From Zobellia laminariae (GTDB lineage: Bacteria; Bacteroidota; Bacteroidia; Flavobacteriales; Flavobacteriaceae), in contig NZ_RCNS01000001.1 of assembly GCF_009725995.1 (NCBI RefSeq), positions 1,443,195-1,507,194 on the forward strand: 64,000 nucleotides of DNA, written 5' to 3'. This document shows positions 8,786-17,534 of the stretch, one piece after another. A model generated the notes under the pieces. That model did no database searches, was not told the origin of the DNA, and saw only the letters and a program-made list of their open reading frames with translations. How positions within the stretch are numbered: position 1 is the stretch's first letter; each line of letters starts with the position of its first letter. Position numbers and translations under genes: made by a program.

Positions 8786-11287
8786 ATGACACATACCTAT
8801 CATATACACGGAATGACTTGCAACGGATGTCGCGGTCATGTAGAACAAACGCTCTCTAAGGTTGCTGGTGTAACCAGTGCTTCGGTAAATTTAGAGAAGG
8901 CAGAGGCTACTATTGAGATGGAGTCTCACATTCCTATCGAAACTTTCCAAAAAGCGTTGTTAGATGATGGAGGTTCATATAGTATTCATAATGCAGGAGA
9001 ACATCATCATCACCCAGTAGAAAAAGCCAAAAAGCCAAAAGGTAAGGGCACTGGCGTTTTCTATTGCCCAATGCATTGTGAGGATGATAAAACCTATGAT
9101 GAGGCAGGTGACTGTCCCGTTTGTGGAATGGATCTGGTAGAAGAACAAAATCTAAGCGCAACTACTGTAGAACAATGGACATGTCCTATGCACCCGGAAA
9201 TTATCCGAGACGAACCCGGTAGTTGTCCTATTTGTGGAATGGATTTGGTGCCTTTGCAACCGGACCTTTCTGCGGAAGAGAAAACGTATAAAAAACTTTC
9301 AAAAAAGTTTTGGATTGCATTTGCTTTAACCTTGCCCATCTTTCTCATTGCCATGAGTGAGATGATTCCTAATAATCCGCTATACGATGTTATGGAACAG
9401 AAATGGTGGAACTGGATTCAGTTTGCGCTTTCTATTCCCGTGGTGTTCTATGCTACATGGATGTTTTTTGAACGTGCTTACCGTAGTATTAAAACGTGGA
9501 ATTTAAACATGTTTACTCTCATTGGTATAGGTGCCGGTGTGGCTTGGTTGTTCAGTGTTTTTGGAATGTTGTTTCCAGACTTTTTCCCTCCACAGTTTAA
9601 AACGGAATCAGGCGCTGTACATGTCTATTTTGAGGCCGCAACCGTTATTCTAACGTTGGTTTTAATGGGACAAGTACTTGAAGCACGAGCACATAGTAAG
9701 ACCAATTCTGCCGTAAAGGAATTGTTGAAACTTGCCCCTAATAAAGCAGTCCGTGTTGTAGATGGAGTTGAAGAAGAAGTTTCGATTGAAAAAATTCAAA
9801 AAGGAGATACACTACGTGTGAAACCAGGTGAAAAAATTCCTGTGGATGGTGTTATTACTGAAGGGCAGACCACTGTTGATGAATCTATGATTTCGGGAGA
9901 ACCTATTCCGGTTAATAAAATAATAGAAGATAAAGTAAGTAGTGGTACTATAAACGGGAACCAGTCTTTTTTAATGAAGGCCGAAAAAGTGGGGAATGAA
10001 ACCTTGCTGTCTCAAATTGTACAAATGGTGAACGATGCTAGTCGTAGTCGTGCACCTATACAGAAGTTGGCAGATACCGTTTCTAGTTATTTTGTGCCCG
10101 TTGTGGTAATTATTTCGGTAATCACATTTGCAGTTTGGGCCATTTGGGGACCAGAACCTGCGTATGTATTTGCTTTAGTGAATGCCATTGCTGTTTTAAT
10201 TATTGCGTGTCCTTGTGCTTTAGGTCTGGCAACACCTATGTCTATAATGGTTGGGGTTGGTAAGGGAGCTCAAAACGGTGTATTGGTGAAGAATGCAGAA
10301 GCTCTAGAGAAGATGTACAAAGTAGATACGCTGATTGTTGATAAAACAGGAACTATCACCGAAGGAAAACCAACGGTGGAAGCTATTGGAACTTCAAAAG
10401 GAGATTATTCCGAAAATGAAGTATTACAGTACATAGCCTCCCTGAATAGTTCTAGTGAACACCCACTTGCGGAAGCAACGGTTAAATACGGAAAAGAACA
10501 AGGTGTTGAAGTGTTGAAAACCGAAAATTTTAATGCTGTAACAGGTAAAGGGGTAGAAGGAAAAATTAATGGTAAAAAAGTGGCGTTGGGTAACATCAAA
10601 ATGATAGAACATGTTAATGCAGCTTTAAGCACCGACTTCCAAAATGAGGCCAGCGAGCATCAAAAGAAAGGCAAAACGGTATCCTATTTAGCTATTGATG
10701 AAGCAGTTGTTGGCTTTATTGTTATTGGCGATAAAATAAAAGAAACAAGTGCCAAAGCTATTAAAGCACTTCAAGAAAAAGGAATAGCCGTAATAATGCT
10801 TACAGGAGATAATCATGATACTGCACAAGCAGTGGCCAAAGAGCTGAACCTTCAAGATTTTAAAGCAGGAATGCTTCCTGAAGATAAACTGGCAGAGGTC
10901 AAAAAACTGCAAGAACAAGGTCATGTAGTCGCTATGGCGGGTGATGGTATTAATGATGCCCCTGCTTTAGCAAAAAGCGATGTAGGTATTGCCATGGGAA
11001 CAGGAACAGACGTAGCTATTGAAAGTGCCATGATAACCTTGGTAAAAGGCGATTTGCATGGTATTGTAAAAGCTAGAAACCTTAGTGAAGCCGTAATGAA
11101 GAATATTAAACAAAATCTGTTTTTCGCATTAATTTATAACACCATCGGTATTCCAATTGCTGCAGGTGTTTTGTATCCTGTTTTCGGACTCTTGTTATCA
11201 CCAATGATTGCAGCACTTGCGATGAGTTTTAGCTCGGTATCTGTTATTGCAAACGCACTTAGATTGAGGACAGTTAAAATTGGATAA
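8786..11287 (+). CDS. copA: Copper-exporting P1B-type ATPase
   Basis: Inner-membrane ATPase that pumps Cu(I) out of the cytosol. The start is placed at ATG 8786 (833 residues); an upstream in-frame TTG at 8741 adds 15 residues unlike the family. Order: HMA domain with GMTCNGC (C12, C15), a His-rich linker (HHHH near residue 73), two short heavy-metal-binding modules each with CPMH...CP(V/I)CGMDL (about 92-122 and 128-158), eight membrane helices, the ion-path CPC motif (about 474-476), the phosphorylation motif DKTGT (about 519-523), the HP locus SSEHPL, and GDGINDAP (about 719). The CPC motif and the upstream HMA-AraC regulator point to copper rather than zinc or cadmium. The tandem CxMHP modules are common in Bacteroidetes copper/silver pumps. 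A decayed efflux adaptor follows. Confidence 0.95.
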   Translation: MTHTYHIHGMTCNGCRGHVEQTLSKVAGVTSASVNLEKAEATIEMESHIPIETFQKALLDDGGSYSIHNAGEHHHHPVEKAKKPKGKGTGVFYCPMHCEDDKTYDEAGDCPVCGMDLVEEQNLSATTVEQWTCPMHPEIIRDEPGSCPICGMDLVPLQPDLSAEEKTYKKLSKKFWIAFALTLPIFLIAMSEMIPNNPLYDVMEQKWWNWIQFALSIPVVFYATWMFFERAYRSIKTWNLNMFTLIGIGAGVAWLFSVFGMLFPDFFPPQFKTESGAVHVYFEAATVILTLVLMGQVLEARAHSKTNSAVKELLKLAPNKAVRVVDGVEEEVSIEKIQKGDTLRVKPGEKIPVDGVITEGQTTVDESMISGEPIPVNKIIEDKVSSGTINGNQSFLMKAEKVGNETLLSQIVQMVNDASRSRAPIQKLADTVSSYFVPVVVIISVITFAVWAIWGPEPAYVFALVNAIAVLIIACPCALGLATPMSIMVGVGKGAQNGVLVKNAEALEKMYKVDTLIVDKTGTITEGKPTVEAIGTSKGDYSENEVLQYIASLNSSSEHPLAEATVKYGKEQGVEVLKTENFNAVTGKGVEGKINGKKVALGNIKMIEHVNAALSTDFQNEASEHQKKGKTVSYLAIDEAVVGFIVIGDKIKETSAKAIKALQEKGIAVIMLTGDNHDTAQAVAKELNLQDFKAGMLPEDKLAEVKKLQEQGHVVAMAGDGINDAPALAKSDVGIAMGTGTDVAIESAMITLVKGDLHGIVKARNLSEAVMKNIKQNLFFALIYNTIGIPIAAGVLYPVFGLLLSPMIAALAMSFSSVSVIANALRLRTVKIG

Positions 11288-11311
11288 CATTTCAAAAACG
11301 CTTAATAAGGC

Positions 11312-11684
11312 TTGAAGAAATTTAAAATAAAAGACATAAATAAAAACATCTTTTACAAAAGTGTTTCTGCTGTGGTAGGCCTCTTAGCGGGTTGGTATCT
11401 TTATAAATAAATCTAATAGCACAGAGCCTAAAGAAGCAATATAGGTTACTGCGGGAAAACGTTCGTTGGTGCATGTGAAATCAGACTTTGAAGAACCTGT
11501 TTTTGTAATGAGAAAAGTGACTATTGGGAATAGTAGCGGAGAGAATGGAGCTATAATAGACGGACTGGAAAATGATGAATAAATTCTCGTCAACGGGCCA
11601 TTTGCAGTTGATGCTGCTACATAGTTACAGGGTAAAAAATCTATGAAGAATCAAAAAAGCAGGCAAAAATGGTGCTTGAAGTGA
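11312..11684 (+). pseudogene. Decayed CusB-type RND efflux periplasmic adaptor
   Basis: Remnant of a metal-efflux membrane-fusion protein. From a TTG at 11312 a frame reads an N-terminal membrane anchor (VFYKS-like start, SVSAVVGLLAGWYLY) and stops at 11408-11410. In another frame, 11445 onward gives a CusB-like C-terminus (VFVMRKVTIGNSSGEN, IIDGLENDE, LVNGPFAVDAAT, LQGKKSM) interrupted by TAA at 11580 and TAG at 11622 and ending at TGA 11682-11684. Roughly 300 central codons are missing. The position just after the copper ATPase fits a former Cus-type export operon. Identification rests on the C-terminal sequence resemblance recalled from CusB proteins (NGxFxxDAAxxLxGKxSM). Confidence 0.7.
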
Positions 11685-11765
11685 GGGTAGAGGTTTGCGA
11701 ATCTTAGGGCGTGTCAATGGTCCAGAGAAATTTAAGTTATATTTGCTGCACTCATTATTAGTGAT

Positions 11766-12788
11766 TTGGACAAAAAACAAACGACATTAAAGGATATTGC
11801 CGCGAAACTTAATGTTTCTATTTCTACAGTTTCCAGAGCATTACAAGGTAACCCCCGTATTAGCATACAAACGAGGGAGAAAGTACTTGAGTTGGCAAAA
11901 GAGTACAATTATTTCCAGACCAAACACATAAATCCATTTGCTAAAAAGAAAATACAGGCGGTGGGTGTTATTGTACCTAGCATAAAGTATCACCTGTATG
12001 CTATGGCTATTTCTGGTATAGAAGAAATACTGGAAAAACACCAGATGCAAATCATTATCTGCCAGTCTAACGAGTCCTACGAGAGAGAGAAAATATTGGT
12101 AAAAGAGCTATTGGATATTGGTGTAGCCGGACTGATTGTGTCTTTAGCTAGTGAGACAAAAGAATTCGACCATTTTTTAGAAGCTAAGAAAAGAAAGATT
12201 CCATTAGTGTTTTTCAATCGTCTTTGTGATGAGGTAGAGTCTGATAAAGTTATTATTGATAATTTTAAAGCGGCCTATGATGCTACTCAGCATTTAATTT
12301 CCGTGGGATGCAAGCGCATTTCATATATAGGTGGACCAAAGATTTTGCAAATAAGTTCAACCCGACTTTTGGGATATAAGAAAGCCTTAGTGGACGCTAA
12401 CTTAACAGTAGAGGAGAAGCTTATTGAAAACACCAACTTTACGCGGGAAGGAAACCTCAGCACAGCAAGAAAATTATTGTATTCTCCAGAGCATCCAGAT
12501 GGCGTATTGGCTTTTAGTGATCAGGTGGCCATAGGGGTAATGCTAGCAGCCAAAGAACGAGGTCTGAAAATGTCGGAAGATTTAGCAATTATCGGCTTTA
12601 ATAATGAGCCTATTGATGAGCTTTTAGAGCCTTCACTAACAAGTATTGATCAGCCCAGCTACCAAATGGGCGTTGAATCTGCAAAGTTGATTATAGATCG
12701 GATTGAAAATTACGAGAAAGATGTATCTCGGGTGGTCTTAAAATCAGAATTGGTGATTCGTAATTCTACTAATAAAAATAAGTCTTAG
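11766..12788 (+). CDS. LacI-family transcriptional regulator
   Basis: Sugar-responsive DNA-binding regulator of 340 residues. The N-terminal helix-turn-helix reads TLKDIAAKLNVSISTVSRAL (residues 7-26) with the hinge helix after it, followed by a periplasmic-binding-protein-like effector domain (about 62-335) with GVIVPS, GVAGLIVS, SYIGGP and DLAIIGFNNEPIDELLEPSLTSIDQP motifs. The start is TTG at 11766, which gives the usual MxKxxTLKDIA N-terminus. It precedes a five-gene catabolic operon in the same direction with a 344-base gap, and is its probable regulator. The effector is likely the substrate or an intermediate of that pathway, but nothing in the sequence identifies it. Confidence 0.92.
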   Translation: MDKKQTTLKDIAAKLNVSISTVSRALQGNPRISIQTREKVLELAKEYNYFQTKHINPFAKKKIQAVGVIVPSIKYHLYAMAISGIEEILEKHQMQIIICQSNESYEREKILVKELLDIGVAGLIVSLASETKEFDHFLEAKKRKIPLVFFNRLCDEVESDKVIIDNFKAAYDATQHLISVGCKRISYIGGPKILQISSTRLLGYKKALVDANLTVEEKLIENTNFTREGNLSTARKLLYSPEHPDGVLAFSDQVAIGVMLAAKERGLKMSEDLAIIGFNNEPIDELLEPSLTSIDQPSYQMGVESAKLIIDRIENYEKDVSRVVLKSELVIRNSTNKNKS

Positions 12789-12971
12789 AGCAAGCTAAAA
12801 TTTTAGCGGCGGAGCTTAAAATTCTTTCATATAAGCGGAAAAACGATATGTTCAAAATGTTTTTTCGATCTAGCAATTCTTCTCGAGAAGCACTCATTAC
12901 TCTAGCTTATCTGTAGGTATTCAAATGTATTTTTTGGATTGTTGAAATACGTATAATATATTTTATTTTAA

Positions 12972-12987
12972 TGCAAAATATTGCGCA
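12972..12987. promoter_or_regulatory. Candidate operator, copy 1 (TGCAAAATATTGCGCA)
   Basis: Imperfect inverted repeat around AATATT, 146 bases before the first gene of the acid-sugar operon. It closely matches a second element at 13084-13098 (TGCAAATATTGTGCA). A pair of similar imperfect palindromes upstream of an operon next to a LacI-type gene is the arrangement expected for repressor or activator binding; this is inference. Confidence 0.35.
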
Positions 12988-13083
12988 TTTGTATCGTAAA
13001 ATACAACCGTGTTTACTTGTTGTGATACTTTTTATAGAAATTTACCCTATATTCGTTGCTATTATCAACTTAATATTATTTTG

Positions 13084-13098
13084 TGCAAATATTGTGCA
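13084..13098. promoter_or_regulatory. Candidate operator, copy 2 (TGCAAATATTGTGCA)
   Basis: Second member of the pair, 35 bases before the operon's first ATG. It differs from copy 1 by one deleted A and one C-to-T change. Its place close to the start codon would suit blocking of transcription. The assignment to the neighbouring LacI regulator is inferred. Confidence 0.35.
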
Positions 13099-13132
13099 AA
13101 ATATAGTATAACTACAATAAGAAAGAATTAAA

Positions 13133-14212
13133 ATGGGAAAAACGTACAAAATCGCTGTAGTTAATGGCGACGGAATAGGAGCTGAAATTGTTCCTGCCGG
13201 AGTTTCCGTGCTTGATGCGGTAGCCAACAAATATGGATTTAAACTAGATAAGCAAGAATTCCCTTTTGGAGCGGGATATTTTAAAGAGCATGGCAAATTC
13301 ATGTCAGATGACGCTTTAGAAACCCTTAAAGAATTTGATGCTATATTTTTTGGTGCAGTAGGTTTACCAGAGGTAGATGATACGTTGCCTGCTAGAGATT
13401 ATACATTTCGAGTAAGAACTTCTTTTGAGCAGTATGTAAATTATAGACCTGTAAAATTATTTCCAGGTGTAGAAAGTCCGCTTCGGTATAAAACTGAAAA
13501 AGATATAGACTTTGTGGTTGTTCGGGAGAATAATGAAGGCGAGTTCGTTCAGAGTGGAAAAATAATGCACGGAGACAAGCCGGGAGGTATGGCCATGGAT
13601 ACCAGCATCTTTACTAGATTTGGTATTGAGAGAATTGCTCATTATTCTTTTAAATTGGCACGTAAACGAAACAGCAAAGTTACCAACGTAACTAAATCCA
13701 ACACACTTATTAATAGTTTGGCCTATTGGGATAGGGTTATTGCAGAGGTGGCACTAGAGTACCCAGATGTAGAATACAGCAAAATGTACATTGATAATGC
13801 TTCGGCAAGTTTTGTATTGCGTCCGGAAATTTTTGATGTTATTTTGACAACCAACCTTTTTGGCGATATTTTATCCGATCTTGGTGGTGCCATTATGGGT
13901 AGTTTGGGTCTTGGAGGTAGTGGAAATATTAATCCTGAGAAAGATTTTCCTTCTATGTTTGAGCCTATCCATGGTTCTGCACCGGATATTGCTGGGCAGA
14001 ACATTGCAAATCCAATTGGGCAAATTTGGTCTGCAGCAATAATGTTAGACCATTTAGGAGAAACTGAAGCAGCAAAAGAGATTATGGCAGGCATAGGTGC
14101 AACCACTTCCAAAGGTAACTTAACAAAGGACCTACGCGGTACGGCCTCAACTTCTGAAGTTGCGGAAAGCGTGGTTCAGTTTATCAACGCAACAAAATTA
14201 TCAACCATATAA
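13133..14212 (+). CDS. Tartrate/isopropylmalate-type NAD-dependent decarboxylating dehydrogenase
   Basis: Member of the isocitrate/isopropylmalate dehydrogenase family, 359 residues, nearest to the tartrate dehydrogenase branch. These enzymes oxidise a 2-hydroxy acid carrying a carboxylate at C3 and then decarboxylate it, using a divalent metal. Visible motifs: GDGIGAEI near the N-terminus, FFGAVGLP (YExx-type GAxG), RxxFEQYVNYRPVKLFPG, VRENNEGEF, the metal-binding DNASASF and FGDILSDLGG, and the NAD site HGSAPDIAGQNIANP. It is the first gene of an operon whose next gene begins six bases after it. Together with the DUF1537 kinase it may take the place of the PdxA-like dehydrogenase of known four-carbon acid sugar routes. 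Leucine biosynthesis is unlikely because no leu genes are near. Confidence 0.85.
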   Translation: MGKTYKIAVVNGDGIGAEIVPAGVSVLDAVANKYGFKLDKQEFPFGAGYFKEHGKFMSDDALETLKEFDAIFFGAVGLPEVDDTLPARDYTFRVRTSFEQYVNYRPVKLFPGVESPLRYKTEKDIDFVVVRENNEGEFVQSGKIMHGDKPGGMAMDTSIFTRFGIERIAHYSFKLARKRNSKVTNVTKSNTLINSLAYWDRVIAEVALEYPDVEYSKMYIDNASASFVLRPEIFDVILTTNLFGDILSDLGGAIMGSLGLGGSGNINPEKDFPSMFEPIHGSAPDIAGQNIANPIGQIWSAAIMLDHLGETEAAKEIMAGIGATTSKGNLTKDLRGTASTSEVAESVVQFINATKLSTI

Positions 14213-14218
14213 ATTAGA

Positions 14219-14857
14219 ATGGTAAATAAAAAAATCATTGACCTCACTTTGCCTATTGAAGCAGGCGTTAAAGGAGTAGCTATAGATCAGGCCAAAACTT
14301 TGGAAAAAGATGGTTGGAACGCTACTACCTTACACTTGTATTCTCATAGTGGTACCCATATGGATGCTCCTGTACATTTTGAGGTAAATGATCAGACTAT
14401 AGACCAACTTCCTGTTGACCGCTTTGTTTCTGAAGCATGGGTCGTTAACCTTACGGATATCAAACCTAAAGAATCTATTACGGTTGCTCATTTGGGAGCT
14501 ATTGCAGAAAAAGTAGAACAAGGACAAAGTTTGCTTTTACATACGGGTTGGAGTAAAAAATTGGGCACGGATGAATATCGTAATGCTTTACCTAGAATTA
14601 GTCCAGAGCTAGCCCATTGGCTAGGAGAAAAAAAGGTGAATATCCTTGGTGTTGAACCGCCCTCTGTAGCTGATGTTAATGTTATTGAAGAAGTAACGGA
14701 AGTGCATACGATTTTAATGAAAAACGACATCATTATAGTTGAAGGCCTTACCAATCTAGAAGCGCTTTCGCAGCCAAAAGTAACCTTGGTGGCTTTGCCA
14801 TTAAAAGTTAAAAATGGCGACGGAGCTCCTGCGCGTATCATTGCAATAGAAAACTAG
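14219..14857 (+). CDS. Cyclase-family metal-dependent hydrolase
   Basis: A 212-residue protein of the cyclase/kynurenine-formamidase superfamily (PF04199). The N-terminal DLTLPIEAG and the metal-binding signature HSGTHMDAPVHF (H-x-G-T-H-x-D-x-P-x-H, about residues 41-52) are both intact. Family members hydrolyse amide or lactone bonds with zinc or manganese. No tryptophan catabolic genes are nearby, so a kynurenine role is unlikely. Lying between the dehydrogenase (six bases upstream) and the acid sugar kinase (six bases downstream), it may open a lactone or process an intermediate of the sugar acid. The exact reaction is unknown. Confidence 0.85.
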   Translation: MVNKKIIDLTLPIEAGVKGVAIDQAKTLEKDGWNATTLHLYSHSGTHMDAPVHFEVNDQTIDQLPVDRFVSEAWVVNLTDIKPKESITVAHLGAIAEKVEQGQSLLLHTGWSKKLGTDEYRNALPRISPELAHWLGEKKVNILGVEPPSVADVNVIEEVTEVHTILMKNDIIIVEGLTNLEALSQPKVTLVALPLKVKNGDGAPARIIAIEN

Positions 14858-14863
14858 CCTTTT

Positions 14864-16249
14864 ATGTTTCACTCAGCACTTTTAAAATCGATTAAAGAAG
14901 GAGACAAGCTTTTAGGGCATGAAGCAGAAATCCGTGCAGAGCTGGCCAAAAATCCAAAGTCCATTGTTATTTTAGATGATGACCCAACAGGCACCCAAAC
15001 TGTGTGTAATGTTCCGGTAATTACAGAGTGGACAGAAGAAATTTTAGAGAAAGAATTACTAGCAAGTCCGGTGTTTTTTATACTCACTAATTCTAGAAGT
15101 TTACAGGCAGATGAAGCAAATGTTTTGGGTCAGTTGCTAGGAGAGCGATTGCAGAAATTAGCTGATAAACATCAAAAAAAACTGATTGTCATTAGCAGAA
15201 GCGATTCTACTTTAAGAGGGCATTATCCTAACGAAGTTGATGCTTTGGCAAAAGGAATGAATGTAAAAGAAGCAAGGCAAATATTGGCTCCTGCTTTTTT
15301 TGAAGGAGGCCGCTATACTTTTGATGACACCCATTACGTAAAGGAAGGGAATGAGTTCGTTCCTGCGGCAGATACACCGTTCGCAAAAGACAATACATTT
15401 GGATATAAGTCATCTAATTTGAAAGATTGGATTGTTGAGAAATCGGAAGGCAAGGTAGATAAAAATAGTATTTCAAGCATTTCCGTTCAATCCCTTAGAA
15501 ATAAATCATCCGAAGAAATAAAATCGAAAATAGAACAACCGGAGACAACCCATATTATAACGAACGCTACATCATATACCGATTTGCAGGCAATGGCGCT
15601 TGCAATTTTAAAGAGTGATAGTTCTTTGGTTTTTAGAACTGCGGCTTCTTTTATCAATGCCATTTCTGGCATTGCTATAAAACCATGTTTAACAAAAGAT
15701 CAAATCCTAAAAACCCCATCGCTAAATGGAGCACTTTTGGTGATTGGTTCCTATGTTCCCAAAACCACTGCTCAACTGGCGTATTTAAAAGAGCGAAGCA
15801 ATGCGATTTTTTTAGAATTGGATGTAACTAATGTGTTCGATATTGGAGTTTTCTGCAAAGAACTGGTCTTACTTGTCGAGAAAGTTGAAAGCAGTCTTAA
15901 AACAGGTAAAGACGTAGTCATTTTTACCAGTAGAGAAGTTAAAAAAGGAACCACAAAAAACGAGAGTCTTGATATCGTAAATAGGGTTTCTAATGCACTC
16001 ATATCTGTAATTAAAAAAATTAGGGTGCAGCCAAAATATATTCTTGCAAAAGGAGGTATTACTTCTAGTGACATTGCTACAAAAGGCCTTAATGTGCGCC
16101 GTGCAAATGTTCTGGGACAAGTGCTTAAGGGAGTACCCGTTTGGCAGCTGGATAAGGATGCTAAATTTCCCAATATGGCGTATATTGTATTTCCTGGTAA
16201 CGTTGGAGATGATATGGCCTTATATGAACTGATTTCCTTATTGAAATAA
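14864..16249 (+). CDS. Four-carbon acid sugar kinase family protein (DUF1537)
   Basis: ATP-dependent kinase of the OtnK/DtnK type, 461 residues, the family that phosphorylates D-threonate, D- or L-erythronate and relatives at O4. The N-terminal substrate domain has the hallmark IVILDDDPTGTQT (about residues 34-46) and SRSDSTLRGHYPNEV (about 105-119). The C-terminal nucleotide domain shows LAKGGITSSD and YIVFPGNVGDDMAL, the ATP-binding signature. It is embedded in an operon with a decarboxylating dehydrogenase, a transporter and a Gfo/Idh/MocA dehydrogenase. No PdxA2, OtnC, OtnI or LtnD homologue is next to it, so the substrate cannot be assigned from known operon types. Confidence 0.88.
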   Translation: MFHSALLKSIKEGDKLLGHEAEIRAELAKNPKSIVILDDDPTGTQTVCNVPVITEWTEEILEKELLASPVFFILTNSRSLQADEANVLGQLLGERLQKLADKHQKKLIVISRSDSTLRGHYPNEVDALAKGMNVKEARQILAPAFFEGGRYTFDDTHYVKEGNEFVPAADTPFAKDNTFGYKSSNLKDWIVEKSEGKVDKNSISSISVQSLRNKSSEEIKSKIEQPETTHIITNATSYTDLQAMALAILKSDSSLVFRTAASFINAISGIAIKPCLTKDQILKTPSLNGALLVIGSYVPKTTAQLAYLKERSNAIFLELDVTNVFDIGVFCKELVLLVEKVESSLKTGKDVVIFTSREVKKGTTKNESLDIVNRVSNALISVIKKIRVQPKYILAKGGITSSDIATKGLNVRRANVLGQVLKGVPVWQLDKDAKFPNMAYIVFPGNVGDDMALYELISLLK

Positions 16250-16255
16250 AAAATT

Positions 16256-17524
16256 ATGAAGGAACAGGGCTATTTTCCGAAGCGGTATTTTATGGTTTTA
16301 GGGACTTTTCTATTGGCCTTGCTGCTTTATGTGGATCGTGTTTGCATTTCTGTAGCAAAGGAGCCGATTTCAGCAGCTTTGGATTTAAGCGATAAACAAA
16401 TGGGATGGGTCTTGGCTGCTTTTTCCTTGGGGTATGCTCTTTTTCAAACTCCGGCCGGTATGCTCTCTGATTCTTTAGGTCCGCGAAAAGTACTTTCGGC
16501 TATTGTAGCTATTTGGTCCGTTTTTACTGCTTTAACCGGTGCTGCGTTTAATTTTATATCACTATTAGTAGTGCGTTTTCTTTTTGGTGCAGGTGAAGCT
16601 GGTGCTTTTCCAGGAATGTCAAGGGCTATTTATACGTGGATTCCCTTGCAAGAAAGAGGGCTTGTTACGGGTATTAATTTTTCTGGCTCTAGATTGGGGG
16701 CGGCATTCGCCCTTCCTGTAGTAGCTTGGATGATAGATGATTTTGGATGGCGGTCTTCTTTCATGATTTTAGGGGTCGTTGGTGTAGCTTGGGCGGTCGC
16801 TTGGTTTGTGTTTTTTAGAGATATGCCGGAAGAGCATCCCCATATTTCTAACGAAGAAAAAGAGTTCATACTTGCCACAAGACAGACGCAAGATACAGGG
16901 GTAAAAGCCAAAAAAATAAACATGGGAGACCTGTTGAAGTCCAAAAATATTTGGCTGGCTATGGGGCAATACTTCTGTAGTAATTTTACTTTTTTCTTTG
17001 CTCTTACCTGGCTCTTCCCGCACGTAAAAACCGAGTATGGTCTAAACACTATGGAAGCCGGTTTATATACTGCAATTCCTTTAATTTTCGGTGCTTTTGG
17101 AAACTGGACATCAGGAGCACTTAGTGACCGTATCTATAAAAAAGGCAATTGGGACAGGTCTCGTATTCTTCCTGCTTCAATTGGGTTTTTTCTAGCTGCA
17201 GTAGGCCTTATTGGAAGTATTTATATGGATTCCGTGGAAGGTGCCATTCTGTTTTTAAGTCTGGCTATTTTTGGTGCGGATATGACGTTGCCATCCTCAT
17301 GGGCTTTCTGTGTAGATATTGGAAAGGAACATTCAGGGGCAGTATCGGGAACAATGAATATGGCAGGAAACATTGGTGCATTTTTGACGGCATTGGCATT
17401 TCCGTATCTACAATCTTGGACAGAATCTACTACCCCATTTTTTGTAGTAGGGGCAGTTTTGAATAGTATTGCAATTCTAATGTGGTACAACATGAAGCCT
17501 CAAAGGCATTTCTCTACCTATTAA
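16256..17524 (+). CDS. MFS transporter, anion:cation symporter family
   Basis: Inner-membrane transporter of 422 residues with about twelve membrane helices. The N-terminus YFPKRYFMVLGTFLLALLLYVDRVCISVA, the loop GMLSDSLGPRKVLS between helices 2 and 3, and GAGEAGAFPGMSRAIYTWIP in helix 4 are typical of the ACS family (ExuT, GudP, phthalate and tartrate permeases) that imports organic and sugar acids with protons. It starts six bases after the kinase gene and is surely part of the operon, so it probably imports the acid sugar handled by these enzymes. The exact substrate is not readable. Confidence 0.9.
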   Translation: MKEQGYFPKRYFMVLGTFLLALLLYVDRVCISVAKEPISAALDLSDKQMGWVLAAFSLGYALFQTPAGMLSDSLGPRKVLSAIVAIWSVFTALTGAAFNFISLLVVRFLFGAGEAGAFPGMSRAIYTWIPLQERGLVTGINFSGSRLGAAFALPVVAWMIDDFGWRSSFMILGVVGVAWAVAWFVFFRDMPEEHPHISNEEKEFILATRQTQDTGVKAKKINMGDLLKSKNIWLAMGQYFCSNFTFFFALTWLFPHVKTEYGLNTMEAGLYTAIPLIFGAFGNWTSGALSDRIYKKGNWDRSRILPASIGFFLAAVGLIGSIYMDSVEGAILFLSLAIFGADMTLPSSWAFCVDIGKEHSGAVSGTMNMAGNIGAFLTALAFPYLQSWTESTTPFFVVGAVLNSIAILMWYNMKPQRHFSTY

Positions 17525-17534
17525 TAAAGGCGGT

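Larger units (their letters stand above)
12789..13132. other. Intergenic region with candidate LacI operators
   Basis: The 344 bases between the regulator and its likely target operon are very AT-rich. They hold a 14-base palindrome GCTAAAATTTTAGC (12794-12807) just after the lacI stop, a 12-base palindrome CTTCTCGAGAAG with a central CG (12879-12890), and two near-copies of a TGCAAA-TATTG-GCA element described separately. No convincing TAnnTTTG promoter element was found. No gene is apparent. Confidence 0.45.

Noticed and set aside
9001..9012. CAT repeat encoding a His run in the copper ATPase, considered as a microsatellite
   Set aside because: It is a short metal-binding His stretch in frame, common in copper pumps.
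12794..12807. Perfect 14-base palindrome GCTAAAATTTTAGC after the lacI gene, considered as terminator
   Set aside because: No loop and no following T run, so it cannot form a normal terminator; a protein-binding site is possible but unsupported.
15228..17493. Several long frames on the opposite strand of the acid-sugar operon
   Set aside because: They are antisense to well-recognised genes and have low-complexity, Ser/Phe/Leu-rich translations.
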